A stretch of DNA of 64,000 nt. Origin: Thermoflexus hugenholtzii JAD2. GTDB taxonomy: Bacteria > Chloroflexota > Anaerolineae > Thermoflexales > Thermoflexaceae. Made by a program: the position numbers and the translations under genes. This document shows, piece after piece, positions 1 to 8,513 of the stretch. Numbering within the stretch: the first letter of the stretch is position 1; every line of letters begins with the position of its first letter. The notes beneath the pieces were generated by a model that saw nothing but the letters and a program-made list of their open reading frames with translations, had not been told where the DNA came from and made no database searches. The stretch spans positions 62,712-126,711 of the forward strand of contig NZ_FYEK01000012.1 of NCBI RefSeq assembly GCF_900187885.1. Reading direction: 5' to 3'.

Positions 1-303
1 CAGCCCCACCCCCAGCGCGGCCGCGATGGCGATCTCCACCGGCCATCCGTCCCGGACCATCCAACCGGCCGCCAGGGCGCCCGTGAGGGCGACCACCGAG
101 CCCACCGAGAGATCGATCCCTCCGCTGATGATGGCCATTGTCATCCCCATGGCTACCACGGCGAGGATGGAGGACTGAAGGGCCACGTTCAGCAGGTTGG
201 AAGGGGTCAGGAACCGCGGGGTCAGCGCGGCCAGCGCCAACCAGAGCATCGCCAGAACCAGCGCCCCGCTCCATCGCCCGAGAAACTCACGCAGCCCGGA
301 CAT
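1..303 (-). CDS. Ribose-type ABC transporter permease, C-terminal part beyond window
   Basis: Membrane permease of a sugar ABC importer (BPD_transp_2/RbsC family). Only the first 101 residues are in the window; the gene runs off the left edge. The visible part has a hydrophobic first helix (about residues 13-30) and the family motif GGIDLSVGS, also present in the other permease of this operon at 2963-3964. The ATG start lies inside the end of the upstream ATPase gene (17-base overlap), so the two are probably translationally coupled. It is the last visible gene of the operon and the second, non-identical permease, which suggests a heterodimeric channel. Substrate is inferred as ribose or a related sugar from the linked RbsD. 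Confidence 0.9.
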   Translation of the reverse strand, partial: MSGLREFLGRWSGALVLAMLWLALAALTPRFLTPSNLLNVALQSSILAVVAMGMTMAIISGGIDLSVGSVVALTGALAAGWMVRDGWPVEIAIAAALGVGL

Positions 304-1789
304 CGCTTTCCCCCATCGCCAGGGCGAGGACACGGTCAGCGGTGGCCTCCTCCCGACTCAGCTCGCCGACGATCCGCCCCTCTCGCATCACCAGGATCCG
401 GTCGCTCACGCCCAGGACCTCAGGGAGATCCGAGGAGATCATGAGGATGGCCATCCCCTCGCGGGCCATCTGATCCATGAGGGCGTGGATCTCCGCCTTG
501 GCCCCCACATCGATCCCCCGCGTCGGCTCGTCCAGGATCATAATCTTCGGCCGGAGCATCAGCCACCGTGCGAGGACGGCCTTCTGCTGGTTCCCACCGG
601 ATAAATAACGGACCCGAAGGGCTGGGCGGGGCGGACGGATGTCCAGCGCGCGGATGTAAGGGACGCACGCCCGATCCAGCTGCGCAGGGAAGAGTAACCC
701 CAGGCGAGCAAGGCGAGGAAGGGAGGAAATCGTGACGTTGGAGCGCAAGGCCATGCCCAGGAACAGCGCCTGCGCCTTGCGATCCTCCGGGACGAAGGCC
801 ATCCCCAGGCGGATGGCATCCGCAGGGGAACGAATGGTCACCGGCTGGCCCTCTATGCGCACCTCCCCGCCATCGAGGGGGTCCAGCCCGAACAGGGCGC
901 GGGCCACCTCGGTGCGGCCGGCCCCCACCAGCCCGGCCAGCCCCACGATCTCCCCGCGGTGAACCTGAAACGAAACCTCGTGGAAGGCTCCCGCGCGGGT
1001 CAACCCTCGAACTTCCAGGACCACTTCCTGCCCGGGCGTTGCGGTTTTCACAAACATCTCTTTCAGCTCACGCCCGACCATCATGCGCACCACTGCGGAA
1101 GGTGTCACCTCCGAGATGGGGAAGGTCCCGATGTGTCGGCCGTCCCGCAGCACGGTGATCCGGTCGGCGATGCGGAACACCTCCTCCAGCCGGTGGGAGA
1201 TGAAGAGGATCGCCACCCCCCGTCGCTTCAAGTCCGACAGCAGCTCGAACAGACGGTGGATCTCCCGCTCGCTGAGGGCGGAGGTAGGCTCGTCCATGAT
1301 CAGCAAACGGGCGTCCTCGGAGAGCGCCCGGGCGATCTCAAGCATCTGGCGCTGGGCGAAGGGGAGGTTGCCGACCACAGCGCGGGGGTCTAGATCCAAC
1401 CCCACCCCGTTCAGGATTCGCCGCGCCTGCTTCTCCATGGTCCGCGGATCTAATCCTCCCCAGAAGGTCCGGGGCTCCCGGCCCAGAAGGAGGTTCTGGG
1501 CGACGGTGAGGTTGGGCAGCAAGATGAGCTCCTGGTGGATCACAGCGATCCCCAGGCGGCGCGCGTGGCGGGGATCGGTGATCTCCACCGGCTGGCCCTT
1601 CCAGAGGATCCGGCCACTGTCCCGAGGGATGACCCCCGCGAGGATCCGGATGAGGGTGCTCTTGCCTGCGCCGTTCTCCCCCACCAACCCGTGGATCTCC
1701 CCGGGGAAGATCTCCAAGGAGACCCGGTCCAGGGCCTGAACGCCCGGGAAAGCTTTGGAGATCTCTTCGGCGCGCAGGAGGGGTTCCAT
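287..1789 (-). CDS. rbsA: Sugar ABC transporter ATP-binding protein (RbsA-like, two ATPase domains)
   Basis: ATPase of a ribose/monosaccharide ABC importer, 500 residues, the usual length for the family. Two ABC domains in tandem: the first has a canonical Walker A (GENGAGKS, about residues 37-44); the second has the degenerate GLVGAGRTE loop typical of RbsA-type proteins and a good LSGGNQQ signature near residue 396. The reading frame is open back to a TTG at 1801, but the ATG at 1789 is preferred because a GGAG sits 6 bases upstream. It lies downstream of the binding protein and overlaps the second permease by 17 bases. The domain architecture is certain; the exact sugar is inferred. Confidence 0.95.
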   Translation of the reverse strand: MEPLLRAEEISKAFPGVQALDRVSLEIFPGEIHGLVGENGAGKSTLIRILAGVIPRDSGRILWKGQPVEITDPRHARRLGIAVIHQELILLPNLTVAQNLLLGREPRTFWGGLDPRTMEKQARRILNGVGLDLDPRAVVGNLPFAQRQMLEIARALSEDARLLIMDEPTSALSEREIHRLFELLSDLKRRGVAILFISHRLEEVFRIADRITVLRDGRHIGTFPISEVTPSAVVRMMVGRELKEMFVKTATPGQEVVLEVRGLTRAGAFHEVSFQVHRGEIVGLAGLVGAGRTEVARALFGLDPLDGGEVRIEGQPVTIRSPADAIRLGMAFVPEDRKAQALFLGMALRSNVTISSLPRLARLGLLFPAQLDRACVPYIRALDIRPPRPALRVRYLSGGNQQKAVLARWLMLRPKIMILDEPTRGIDVGAKAEIHALMDQMAREGMAILMISSDLPEVLGVSDRILVMREGRIVGELSREEATADRVLALAMGESDVRAA

Positions 1790-1895
1790 CCTCTGCTCCA
1801 AAAGATGAGGGTGCGGGCGGGGGTCCCCCCGCCCGCATCAGCGATCACCGGGATGAGCGAGGAACCGGCTTGCCTGTCCCCCTTCTTAAGATTGC

Positions 1896-2846
1896 TTACT
1901 TAACGCTGTCCTTGGTCACCAGGGAGAGGGGGACAGGGATGAATTTCTCGACCTTCTCGCCCCGCAGATACTTGACCGCCATCTCCACAGCGAGCCGGCC
2001 CATCTCCGCCGGCTGCTGGGCCACCGTGGCCGCCAGCTTCCCTTCCTTCACCGCTTTGACAGCGTCGTCGATAGCGTCGAAGCCTACGAAGATGATCCCG
2101 GTGCGCCCGGCCGCCTCGGCCGCCTGGATGGCGCCCAGGACCATTTCATCGTTGTGGGCGAAGACGCCGTCGATCTGAGGCTGGGCCTGGAGGATGTTCT
2201 CGAAGACCTGCAGGCCCTTGGCGCGGTTGAAGTCGGCGGGTTGGCGGGCAACCACCTCAAGGCCCTGGCACTGCTCCTTCAGGTAGTCGTTGAAGCCTTT
2301 GCCCCGATCGCGGGCCGCGGAGGTGCCCGGGATGCCCTCCAGCTCCACCACCTTGCCCTTGCCATTCAGAGCCTTGCAGAGGAATTCGGCGGCCATCCGT
2401 CCCCCGGCCACGTTGTCCGAGGCGATGTGGGAGACGATCTCACCCCCCTCCGCGGCCCGGTCCACGGTGAAGACGGGGATCCCGGCCTGGTTCGCCTTCT
2501 GGATGCTGGGGACCACAGCCTTGGTGTCGGTGGGGTTGATCAGGAGGGCGGAGACCTTCTTCTGGATGAGGTCCTCGATGTTGGCCGCCTCCTTGGCGGG
2601 ATCATCCTGGGCGTCCACCACGATGAGCTTCACCCCATACTGAGCGGCGGCACGCTCCGCACCCTCCTTCAGGGTGACGAAGAAGGGATTGTTCAAAGTG
2701 GAAAGGGAGAGACCCAGGACGATTTCCTGGGGTTGCGCCGCAGCAGGGGTCGCGGTGGCCGCAGGGGCCGCGGGTGTGGCCGGCGCGCAGGCGCCGGCGA
2801 CCAGCACCAGAACCAGTCCCAGAAGCACAACAACACGGGCGCGCAT
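1896..2846 (-). CDS. rbsB: Sugar ABC transporter substrate-binding lipoprotein (RbsB-like)
   Basis: Extracytoplasmic sugar-binding protein of the periplasmic-binding-protein/LacI fold (Peripla_BP_4), 316 residues. It starts with a lipoprotein signal: hydrophobic stretch followed by a VAGAC lipobox (Cys20), then an Ala/Pro/Thr-rich tether. The mature part begins with EIVLGLSLSTLNNPFF, typical of ribose/galactose-binding proteins, and contains the GFDAIDDA hinge motif near the C-terminal third. The ATG is preceded by AAAGGAGGAG. It sits between the two halves of the transporter operon (permease upstream, ATPase downstream). Confidence 0.94.
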   Translation of the reverse strand: MRARVVVLLGLVLVLVAGACAPATPAAPAATATPAAAQPQEIVLGLSLSTLNNPFFVTLKEGAERAAAQYGVKLIVVDAQDDPAKEAANIEDLIQKKVSALLINPTDTKAVVPSIQKANQAGIPVFTVDRAAEGGEIVSHIASDNVAGGRMAAEFLCKALNGKGKVVELEGIPGTSAARDRGKGFNDYLKEQCQGLEVVARQPADFNRAKGLQVFENILQAQPQIDGVFAHNDEMVLGAIQAAEAAGRTGIIFVGFDAIDDAVKAVKEGKLAATVAQQPAEMGRLAVEMAVKYLRGEKVEKFIPVPLSLVTKDSVK

Positions 2847-2962
2847 GGCTTCTCCTCCTTTCGCTTGCTTAAGGTTTCAGAACCGGGACGCAGGGTCGAT
2901 CGCTCATCCCGGGAACTCCCATCTCCGCACGATGTCCTCCCGAGTTTAACCGGGCGACGCCG

Positions 2963-3964
2963 CTACTCGCGCCGCAGGAGCCGGTGGAGCAGCAACGCGA
3001 TGGCGATCACGCCCCCTTTGAACACCTGCTCGTAGAACGAGGGGATGTTAAGCAGGTTGATCCCGTTGTTCAGCATCCCGATGAGCAGGGCGCCGATCAG
3101 CGTGCCTCCCAGCCATCCCTCCCCACCGGCCAGGCTGGTCCCGCCGATGACCACGGCGGCGATGGCGTCGAACTCGTAGCCGATGCCCAGGGTAGGGGGC
3201 GCCGAATCCAGCCGACCGATCAGGATCAGGCCGGCCAGGGCAGCCAGCCCCCCGCTCAGGGCGTAGGTCAGCACCAAGCGCCGCGCGACCGGGATCCCGG
3301 CGGCGCGTGCGGCCGTCGGGTTGTTGCCGATGGCCAGCAAATGCTCTCCCCACACCGTGAACTGGAGCAGGATCCCTCCGAATCCGAACACCAGGGCCAT
3401 CACCAGAACCGGAACCGGGAACGGCCCCACCCAGCCGGCCCCCAGCCACCGGAAGGCATCTGGGAACCCGGTGATGGGCCGGCCCTGGGTGTAGCTGAGA
3501 GCAAGCCCCCGGGCGATGGTCATCATCCCCAGGGTGGCGATGAAGGGCGGAATCCGGAGATAGGCCACGGCCATCCCGTTCAGGGCCCCCAGGGTGAAGC
3601 CCAGAGCCAGGGCGCTGAACATCGCCAGGGGCGGGGCCTGCCCGCTGGTCACCAGACTGGCCGCCACCACCCCCGTCAGGGCTAGGATTGAACCGACGGA
3701 AAGATCGATGCCCCCGGTGAGGATCACCAGGGTCATCCCCACCGCGATGATGCCGTTCACCGAGGTCTGGCGGACCACGTTGATCAGATTGCCCGGCGTG
3801 AGGAAACGCGGGGAGGCCAGGCTCAGCGCCAGGCCGAAAATGAGCAGCGTGAGCACCAGACCCCATCGGGTCCAGCGTTCCCGGGCCTCCAATGCGCTTC
3901 CCCATCGGGGAAGCCAGGCCGGCCGCCCCAGCGCCCTCGCGGGTTCCACGGAGGGACGATCCAT
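2963..3964 (-). CDS. rbsC: Sugar ABC transporter permease (RbsC-like)
   Basis: Multispanning inner-membrane permease of the BPD_transp_2 family, 333 residues. After a charged cytoplasmic N-terminus of about 30 residues come 8-10 hydrophobic helices. It has GGIDLSVGSILALTG near residue 86 and the family-typical GGTSLAGGEG loop near residue 275. It is a full-length counterpart of the partial permease at the left edge, so this operon carries two different permeases. It lies 51 bases downstream of rbsD. Confidence 0.93.
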   Translation of the reverse strand: MDRPSVEPARALGRPAWLPRWGSALEARERWTRWGLVLTLLIFGLALSLASPRFLTPGNLINVVRQTSVNGIIAVGMTLVILTGGIDLSVGSILALTGVVAASLVTSGQAPPLAMFSALALGFTLGALNGMAVAYLRIPPFIATLGMMTIARGLALSYTQGRPITGFPDAFRWLGAGWVGPFPVPVLVMALVFGFGGILLQFTVWGEHLLAIGNNPTAARAAGIPVARRLVLTYALSGGLAALAGLILIGRLDSAPPTLGIGYEFDAIAAVVIGGTSLAGGEGWLGGTLIGALLIGMLNNGINLLNIPSFYEQVFKGGVIAIALLLHRLLRRE

Positions 3965-4015
3965 CCCTTTACGCCTCCAGGGAGGTCACGAGAACCTCCG
4001 CCGTGTCATATCGGA

Positions 4016-4411
4016 TCAGAAAATCACACCCGAGACCAGGATCACGTTCGCGTAAGGCGTGCATTCCCCGGTGCGGACCACCGCCCGGGCCCTGCTGGTC
4101 ATCGCTTTGAAGGTCTCATGGGGCACGGGCTCGATCTCGACGGCGCGCAGCCGATCGCGCACGGCCTCATAAAGCTGCGGGCTGCGTTCTCTCATCTCCA
4201 TGGCGACGATCGCTTTCTCCACGTGGAGCTCCTCCAGGACAGCATCGAGGACCTCCAGGAAGGGGGGCAGGCCGGGGCGGACAGCGAGATCGATCCGCGC
4301 AACGGTAAGGGGGATAGGCAGCCCGGCATCGGCGATAACCAGCAGATCCCCATGGCCCATCTCGGCGATCACCTGGCTCAGCGGCGCGTTGAGCAATCCC
4401 CGTTTTTTCAT
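4016..4411 (-). CDS. rbsD: D-ribose pyranase (RbsD)
   Basis: Converts beta-pyranose to beta-furanose forms of ribose so that ribokinase can act. At 131 residues it matches the family length. Recognisable features are the N-terminal KKRGLLNAPLS, His20 in MGHGDLLVIADAG (the family catalytic His and Asp), and the C-terminal CTPYANVIL motif. The FucU (fucose mutarotase) paralogue is the main alternative, but the N- and C-terminal signatures favour RbsD. It lies 11 bases downstream of the lacI regulator and is the main evidence that the operon handles ribose. Confidence 0.93.
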   Translation of the reverse strand: MKKRGLLNAPLSQVIAEMGHGDLLVIADAGLPIPLTVARIDLAVRPGLPPFLEVLDAVLEELHVEKAIVAMEMRERSPQLYEAVRDRLRAVEIEPVPHETFKAMTSRARAVVRTGECTPYANVILVSGVIF

Positions 4412-4422
4412 GGGCCTCGCTC

Positions 4423-5418
4423 CTAAGTGGACTGACGGACCACCAGGCGCACAGGGAGGATCAGGCGAGCCGGCGGGCGATCTGGCTCCCCCAGCCGGCG
4501 TAACAGGAGATCCCCCGCCATACGTCCCATCTCATAGGTGGGCTGGGCCACCGTGGTCAGGGGCGGGATCACATAGGACGCCAGGAGGATGTCGTCGAAT
4601 CCCACTAAAGCAATGTCGTCTGGGATCGACAGGCCGGCCTCCCCGATCGCCCGCATCGCCCCGATGGCCATCAGATCATTGCAAGCGAAGATGGCCGTGG
4701 GGCGGAGCTTCGCGGGCAGGCTCAAGAAAAAGCGGGCCGCCTCGTAACCGCTTTCTGCCCGGAAATCGCCTCGCTGCACCCAGACCTCTCGCGGTCGGAT
4801 CCCCGCCTCCTCCAGCGCCCTTCGATAGCCCCGCACGCGATCCGCGCTGGGGGTCAGCTCCGAGGGACCAGCGATGCAGGCGATCCGTCGATGTCCCCGC
4901 TCCAGGAGGTGGCGGGTTGCCAGATACCCACCTTGAAAGTTATCCGCCAACACGCAATCCGCCTCCAGGCCCGGCAGATCCCGATCGACCACCACGAAAG
5001 GAATCCTCCGCTGGCGCAGCATGGAAAGATGCGCCGGCGTGGCGTGGGCCGAAACCAGGGCGATCCCGTCCACCTGCTGCTCGATCAGAACCCCCAGGTA
5101 ACGCTGCTCCTTGGCCGGATCCCCGTCGGAGTTGCAGAGGATCACGCTGTGATCGTGGGCGAAGCTTAGATCCTCCATCCCGCGGGCGATCTCCGCGAAG
5201 AACGGGTTGGCGCTGTCGGGGACAACGAGGCCGATCACATGGGTGCGCTTGCGTCGGAGCCCCCGGGCCAGCCGGTTAGGGCGATATTGCAAGGCACGGA
5301 CAGCCTCCCGAACCCGAGCCTCTACCTCTGGACTCACCGACCGGGTCCCGTTCAGCACATACGAGACCGTGGCGATCGAAACCCCCGCCCGCCGGGCGAC
5401 ATCCCGAAGCGTCGCCAT
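4423..5418 (-). CDS. LacI-family transcriptional regulator of the ribose operon
   Basis: DNA-binding repressor, 331 residues. The N-terminal LacI helix-turn-helix (TLRDVARRAGVSIATVSYVL) is followed by the hinge helix region and a sugar-binding PBP-like domain (IGLVVPDSANPFF, then VGFDDILLASYVIPPLTTV near the C-terminus). It is the first gene of the minus-strand operon, so it should be co-transcribed with the genes it controls. A 14-base perfect palindrome lies 12 bases upstream of the ATG and overlaps the predicted promoter, indicating autorepression. Confidence 0.94.
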   Translation of the reverse strand: MATLRDVARRAGVSIATVSYVLNGTRSVSPEVEARVREAVRALQYRPNRLARGLRRKRTHVIGLVVPDSANPFFAEIARGMEDLSFAHDHSVILCNSDGDPAKEQRYLGVLIEQQVDGIALVSAHATPAHLSMLRQRRIPFVVVDRDLPGLEADCVLADNFQGGYLATRHLLERGHRRIACIAGPSELTPSADRVRGYRRALEEAGIRPREVWVQRGDFRAESGYEAARFFLSLPAKLRPTAIFACNDLMAIGAMRAIGEAGLSIPDDIALVGFDDILLASYVIPPLTTVAQPTYEMGRMAGDLLLRRLGEPDRPPARLILPVRLVVRQST

Positions 5419-5429
5419 CGCTCTCGCTG

Positions 5430-5475
5430 GTTAAACGTTTAACTTCATGAAAGCATGAAGCCGGGAATTTGTCAA
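5430..5475 (-). promoter_or_regulatory. Promoter with LacI operator for the ribose operon
   Basis: Read on the minus strand: -35 TTGACA at 5475-5470 (perfect), 17-base spacer, -10 TTTCAT at 5452-5447 (4 of 6). Immediately downstream is a perfect palindrome GTTAAACGTTTAAC (5430-5443), placed over the expected start of transcription. A second inverted repeat, CTTCATG-4-CATGAAG (5443-5460), covers the -10. The central CG palindrome is typical of LacI-family operators. Binding by the lacI product at 4423-5418 is inferred. Confidence 0.7.
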
Positions 5476-5546
5476 GTCGGGACCCCGTGGCGAGGTTATC
5501 CGGAGGCTATCATCTTTTACGAGGGATTCCCGTCTTGAGGAGTTCG

Positions 5547-7202
5547 ATGCCGCGGTATTCCCCACCCCCCTTTCGGGTGGGGCCGGTGCTCGGAGCGCTG
5601 GCCCTCGCCCTGGCCGGATTGTTTTCGCTCTGGGTCCAGGCCCGTCTCCAGCCTGTGCCCGCCTTATCCCTTGCGGATCTGTCGGGGGGCGCGATCGCCG
5701 GCTACGTCCGCGTCCACGGGATCCTCCCGGAGCCTCCACGCTGGGAGCCGGAAGGCCCCCGCCTCCGCTTCCGCCTCCGCGACGGCACGGGTGAGCTCTG
5801 GGTCCTCGCCAATGGACCGGTCGCCGCCACCCTGGCCCAGGCGAACCGGATCCCCCGCGCCGGCGACGGGGTCACCGTGGAGGGACGTCTGCGGGCGGAT
5901 CGGGATCCTCCCGCGCTGGAAATCGTTCACGCGGAGGCCCTGCGCATCGAGCGTCCAGAGCCTCTCCCCCTCTCCATCGGCGATCTCCCCTCCGCCCCGG
6001 TGGGAACCCGGGTGCAGATCACCGGGCAGATCCGAAGCGTCCGCCGCCCCTATGAGGGCCTCACCCTGATCCGCTTGCAGGATGAGACCGGGTCCATTGA
6101 TGTGGCGTGGCACGAACCCCTGGTGGGGACGCGAGCGGAGCTGCCCCTGGGCGCGGGCCTTCGGATCACCGGGACCCTGACCCTGTATCGGGAAACCCCG
6201 CAGGTGGCGCTGGACGATCCAGAGGGCTGGGCCCGGATCCCCTGGACGCCGGCGCCTCAGCCCATCGCCCACGTCCGGGAGCGTCCCGACGGCGCCTGGG
6301 TTGGTGTGGAGGGGATCCTGGAGGAGCTCTCCGACACCCGCTGGACCCTCGCGGATGAGACGGGATCCCTCGAGGTGCGCCTCTCCCGGGGGCTGCGGGC
6401 GGCTCTTCCCGCCACCCCGCCGCCGGGGGCCCGGGTGCAGGTATGGGGGCACCTGCGCTCCAGCGCAGGGACCCCGGCGCTCTCTCCCGAGCTTTCGATC
6501 GACATCCGTTGGGAGCCTCCGGTGGCGACCCCCACGCCGGTCCCTCGCCCGACGGCTTCCCCCATCCCCACCCGATCGCCCACCCCCACGCCTCGGCCGC
6601 GGCCTTCCCCGACCGCCACGCCGTTCCCCCTGAGCGCCCTCGCGACCCTCGCCCCGGGTGCCTCCGTGACGGTGGCCGGCACGGTCGCGGAGTTGCAGGG
6701 GTTCTCCGCCGGGTGGGCGCTGATCCTGGAGCAGGAAGGGCACCGCCTTCGGATCTTCATCCCCAGCGAACAGATGGCGGGCGTCCCCGGCCGGGAAGGG
6801 ATCTACCCGGGCGCGCGGATCCGAGCCACCGGTGTGCTGACCCTGTATCGGGGGGAGCTGGAGTTGCTCCCCCGTTCCGGCCGTGCCATCCTTGTAGAAA
6901 AGGGCGTTCGCCCGGATGCGCCGCCGCGGGCCATCGGGAGCCTGGGCCCCGCGGATCAGAACGCAACGGTGCGCATCGCCGGGCAGGTGGTGGAGCGCGC
7001 CCGCTTCTCCGCCGGGATCCGGCTGGTGGTGCGGGATGAGAGCGGGGCGCTTCCGGTGATCCTCTGGGAAAACGTCGCCGCCCTCATCCCGGAGCCCCTC
7101 CAAGAGCCGGGAGCGAACGTGGAGATCATCGGTCGGGTTCGCCTTTATCGAGGGGAGTTGCAGGTCATCCCCACGGTGCCGTGGGAGGTCCGTTCGCGAT
7201 GA
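5547..7202 (+). CDS. Membrane-anchored multi-OB-fold protein with Pro/Thr linker
   Basis: 551 residues if started at the ATG at 5547, which has TGAGGAG five bases upstream; an in-frame upstream start would add 26 residues with no good ribosome site. One N-terminal hydrophobic helix (about residues 12-31) anchors the protein, so the rest should be extracytoplasmic. The body contains repeated OB-fold-like units (patterns such as GTRVQITGQIRSV, RLQDETGSIDV and ITGTLTLYRETPQVAL), interrupted by a Pro/Thr/Arg linker at about 326-360 and then two more units. Repeats of the LYRGELEL/LYRGELQV type suggest duplication. Resembles exported nucleic-acid-binding OB proteins; exact role unknown. Its stop overlaps the next start (ATGA). 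Confidence 0.8.
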   Translation: MPRYSPPPFRVGPVLGALALALAGLFSLWVQARLQPVPALSLADLSGGAIAGYVRVHGILPEPPRWEPEGPRLRFRLRDGTGELWVLANGPVAATLAQANRIPRAGDGVTVEGRLRADRDPPALEIVHAEALRIERPEPLPLSIGDLPSAPVGTRVQITGQIRSVRRPYEGLTLIRLQDETGSIDVAWHEPLVGTRAELPLGAGLRITGTLTLYRETPQVALDDPEGWARIPWTPAPQPIAHVRERPDGAWVGVEGILEELSDTRWTLADETGSLEVRLSRGLRAALPATPPPGARVQVWGHLRSSAGTPALSPELSIDIRWEPPVATPTPVPRPTASPIPTRSPTPTPRPRPSPTATPFPLSALATLAPGASVTVAGTVAELQGFSAGWALILEQEGHRLRIFIPSEQMAGVPGREGIYPGARIRATGVLTLYRGELELLPRSGRAILVEKGVRPDAPPRAIGSLGPADQNATVRIAGQVVERARFSAGIRLVVRDESGALPVILWENVAALIPEPLQEPGANVEIIGRVRLYRGELQVIPTVPWEVRSR

Positions 7203-8512
7203 CGTCGAGGTCGGTGTGGCTTCAATCGGCGTCTTCGCCGCCGCGGCCGGGCTTCCGGCTGGCTCTGCGGCCCCGAGCGCGCGGCCTTCTCCTCCTGACG
7301 GCCGTGGTCAGTCTGGCCGCCCTGATCACCGGTCGATCCATCCTTTACAACCTGGCCTACCTGTTGATCGCCCTCCTCCTTGTCTCCCTGGCCTGGGCGT
7401 GGAGCGCGGTGCGGGATCTGGAGATCCGCCGCATCCCCCGGGTTCGTCGTCAGCGCGTGGGCGGGTTCTTTGAGGAAACCCTGATCCTCCGCAACACCGG
7501 CTTCTTCCCCAAGGTATGGCTGGAGATCCGGGATGGATCCAATCTGCCGGGCCATCGGGCCAGCTTCGTCCTGGACAACCTCGGGCCCCAGCGGGAGCGG
7601 CTGTGGACGGCCCGGACCCGCTGCCGGCGGCGCGGGCTGTATCGCCTGGGCCCCCTGACGCTGATCGGCACGGACCCCTTCGGCCTGTTCGAAGCCACCC
7701 TGCAGCTCGCCGAGACCTCGGAGGTTCTGATCTACCCGCCGGTGCTCCCCCTCTGGCGGATCGGCCTTCCGGTTGGGCTCTGGCGAAGCAGCGAGGCTGC
7801 TCGGCGCCGCACCCCCGAGGTGACGCCGAGCGCCGGGGGGGTTCGGGAGTATCAGCCCGGGGATGCCTTCCACCGGATCCACTGGCCCTCCACCGCGCGG
7901 CGGGATCGCCTGATGGTGAAGGAGTTCGATCAGGACCCGGCGGCCGATCTCTGGATCGTGCTGGACATGATGGCGGAGGTTCACGTCCAGCGCCCGCTGC
8001 CCGAGGAGGAATGGGACCTCGGAGCTCCCCGTGGGCTCCTTCCTCCTTCGACAGAGGAGTATGCGGTCGCCGCGGCCGCGTCCCTGGCCGCCTATTTCCT
8101 GAAGCGGGAGCGCGCGGTGGGGCTGCTGGCTTACGGCTCCCAGCGCCTGCTCCTGCCGCCCCATCGGGGGGAGGCCCAGCTGGAGCGCATCCTGGAGGGG
8201 CTGGCGCTCCTGCGGGCCTATGGAGCCCAACCTTTCCATCAGGTGTTGCAAACGCATGCTCTCCGCATGGCCCGCGGCTCGACCCTGATCCTGATCACCC
8301 CCTCCGGGGATCCGCGCTGGGCGATCGTGGCCCGCAGCCTGGACGGGCACGGAATCCGAGTGGCAACGGTGGTGCTGGAGGCGTCCTCCTTTGGGGGAGC
8401 GGAGACCGGTCCCCGCGTCCTGCCCATCTTGCAGAGCGCCGGCATCCCGACTGCTGTGATCCGGTTCGGCGAAGCGCTTCCTCTCGCCCTGGAGGCGCTG
8501 GGAGCCCCGTAG
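7199..8512 (+). CDS. DUF58 domain-containing membrane protein
   Basis: 437 residues from the ATG at 7199, which overlaps the previous stop codon as ATGA. Two hydrophobic helices lie near the N-terminus (about residues 30-75), followed by a beta-rich segment and the DUF58 hallmark GVREYQPGDAFHRIHWPSTA (about 214-233). A vWA-like continuation follows (WIVLDMM). DUF58 proteins usually work with MoxR AAA+ ATPases in envelope or chaperone functions, but no MoxR gene is adjacent. Coupled to the exported OB-fold protein; convergent with the ABC-2 permease, the two stops being one base apart. Confidence 0.9.
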   Translation: MTSRSVWLQSASSPPRPGFRLALRPRARGLLLLTAVVSLAALITGRSILYNLAYLLIALLLVSLAWAWSAVRDLEIRRIPRVRRQRVGGFFEETLILRNTGFFPKVWLEIRDGSNLPGHRASFVLDNLGPQRERLWTARTRCRRRGLYRLGPLTLIGTDPFGLFEATLQLAETSEVLIYPPVLPLWRIGLPVGLWRSSEAARRRTPEVTPSAGGVREYQPGDAFHRIHWPSTARRDRLMVKEFDQDPAADLWIVLDMMAEVHVQRPLPEEEWDLGAPRGLLPPSTEEYAVAAAASLAAYFLKRERAVGLLAYGSQRLLLPPHRGEAQLERILEGLALLRAYGAQPFHQVLQTHALRMARGSTLILITPSGDPRWAIVARSLDGHGIRVATVVLEASSFGGAETGPRVLPILQSAGIPTAVIRFGEALPLALEALGAP

Positions 8513-8513
8513 G

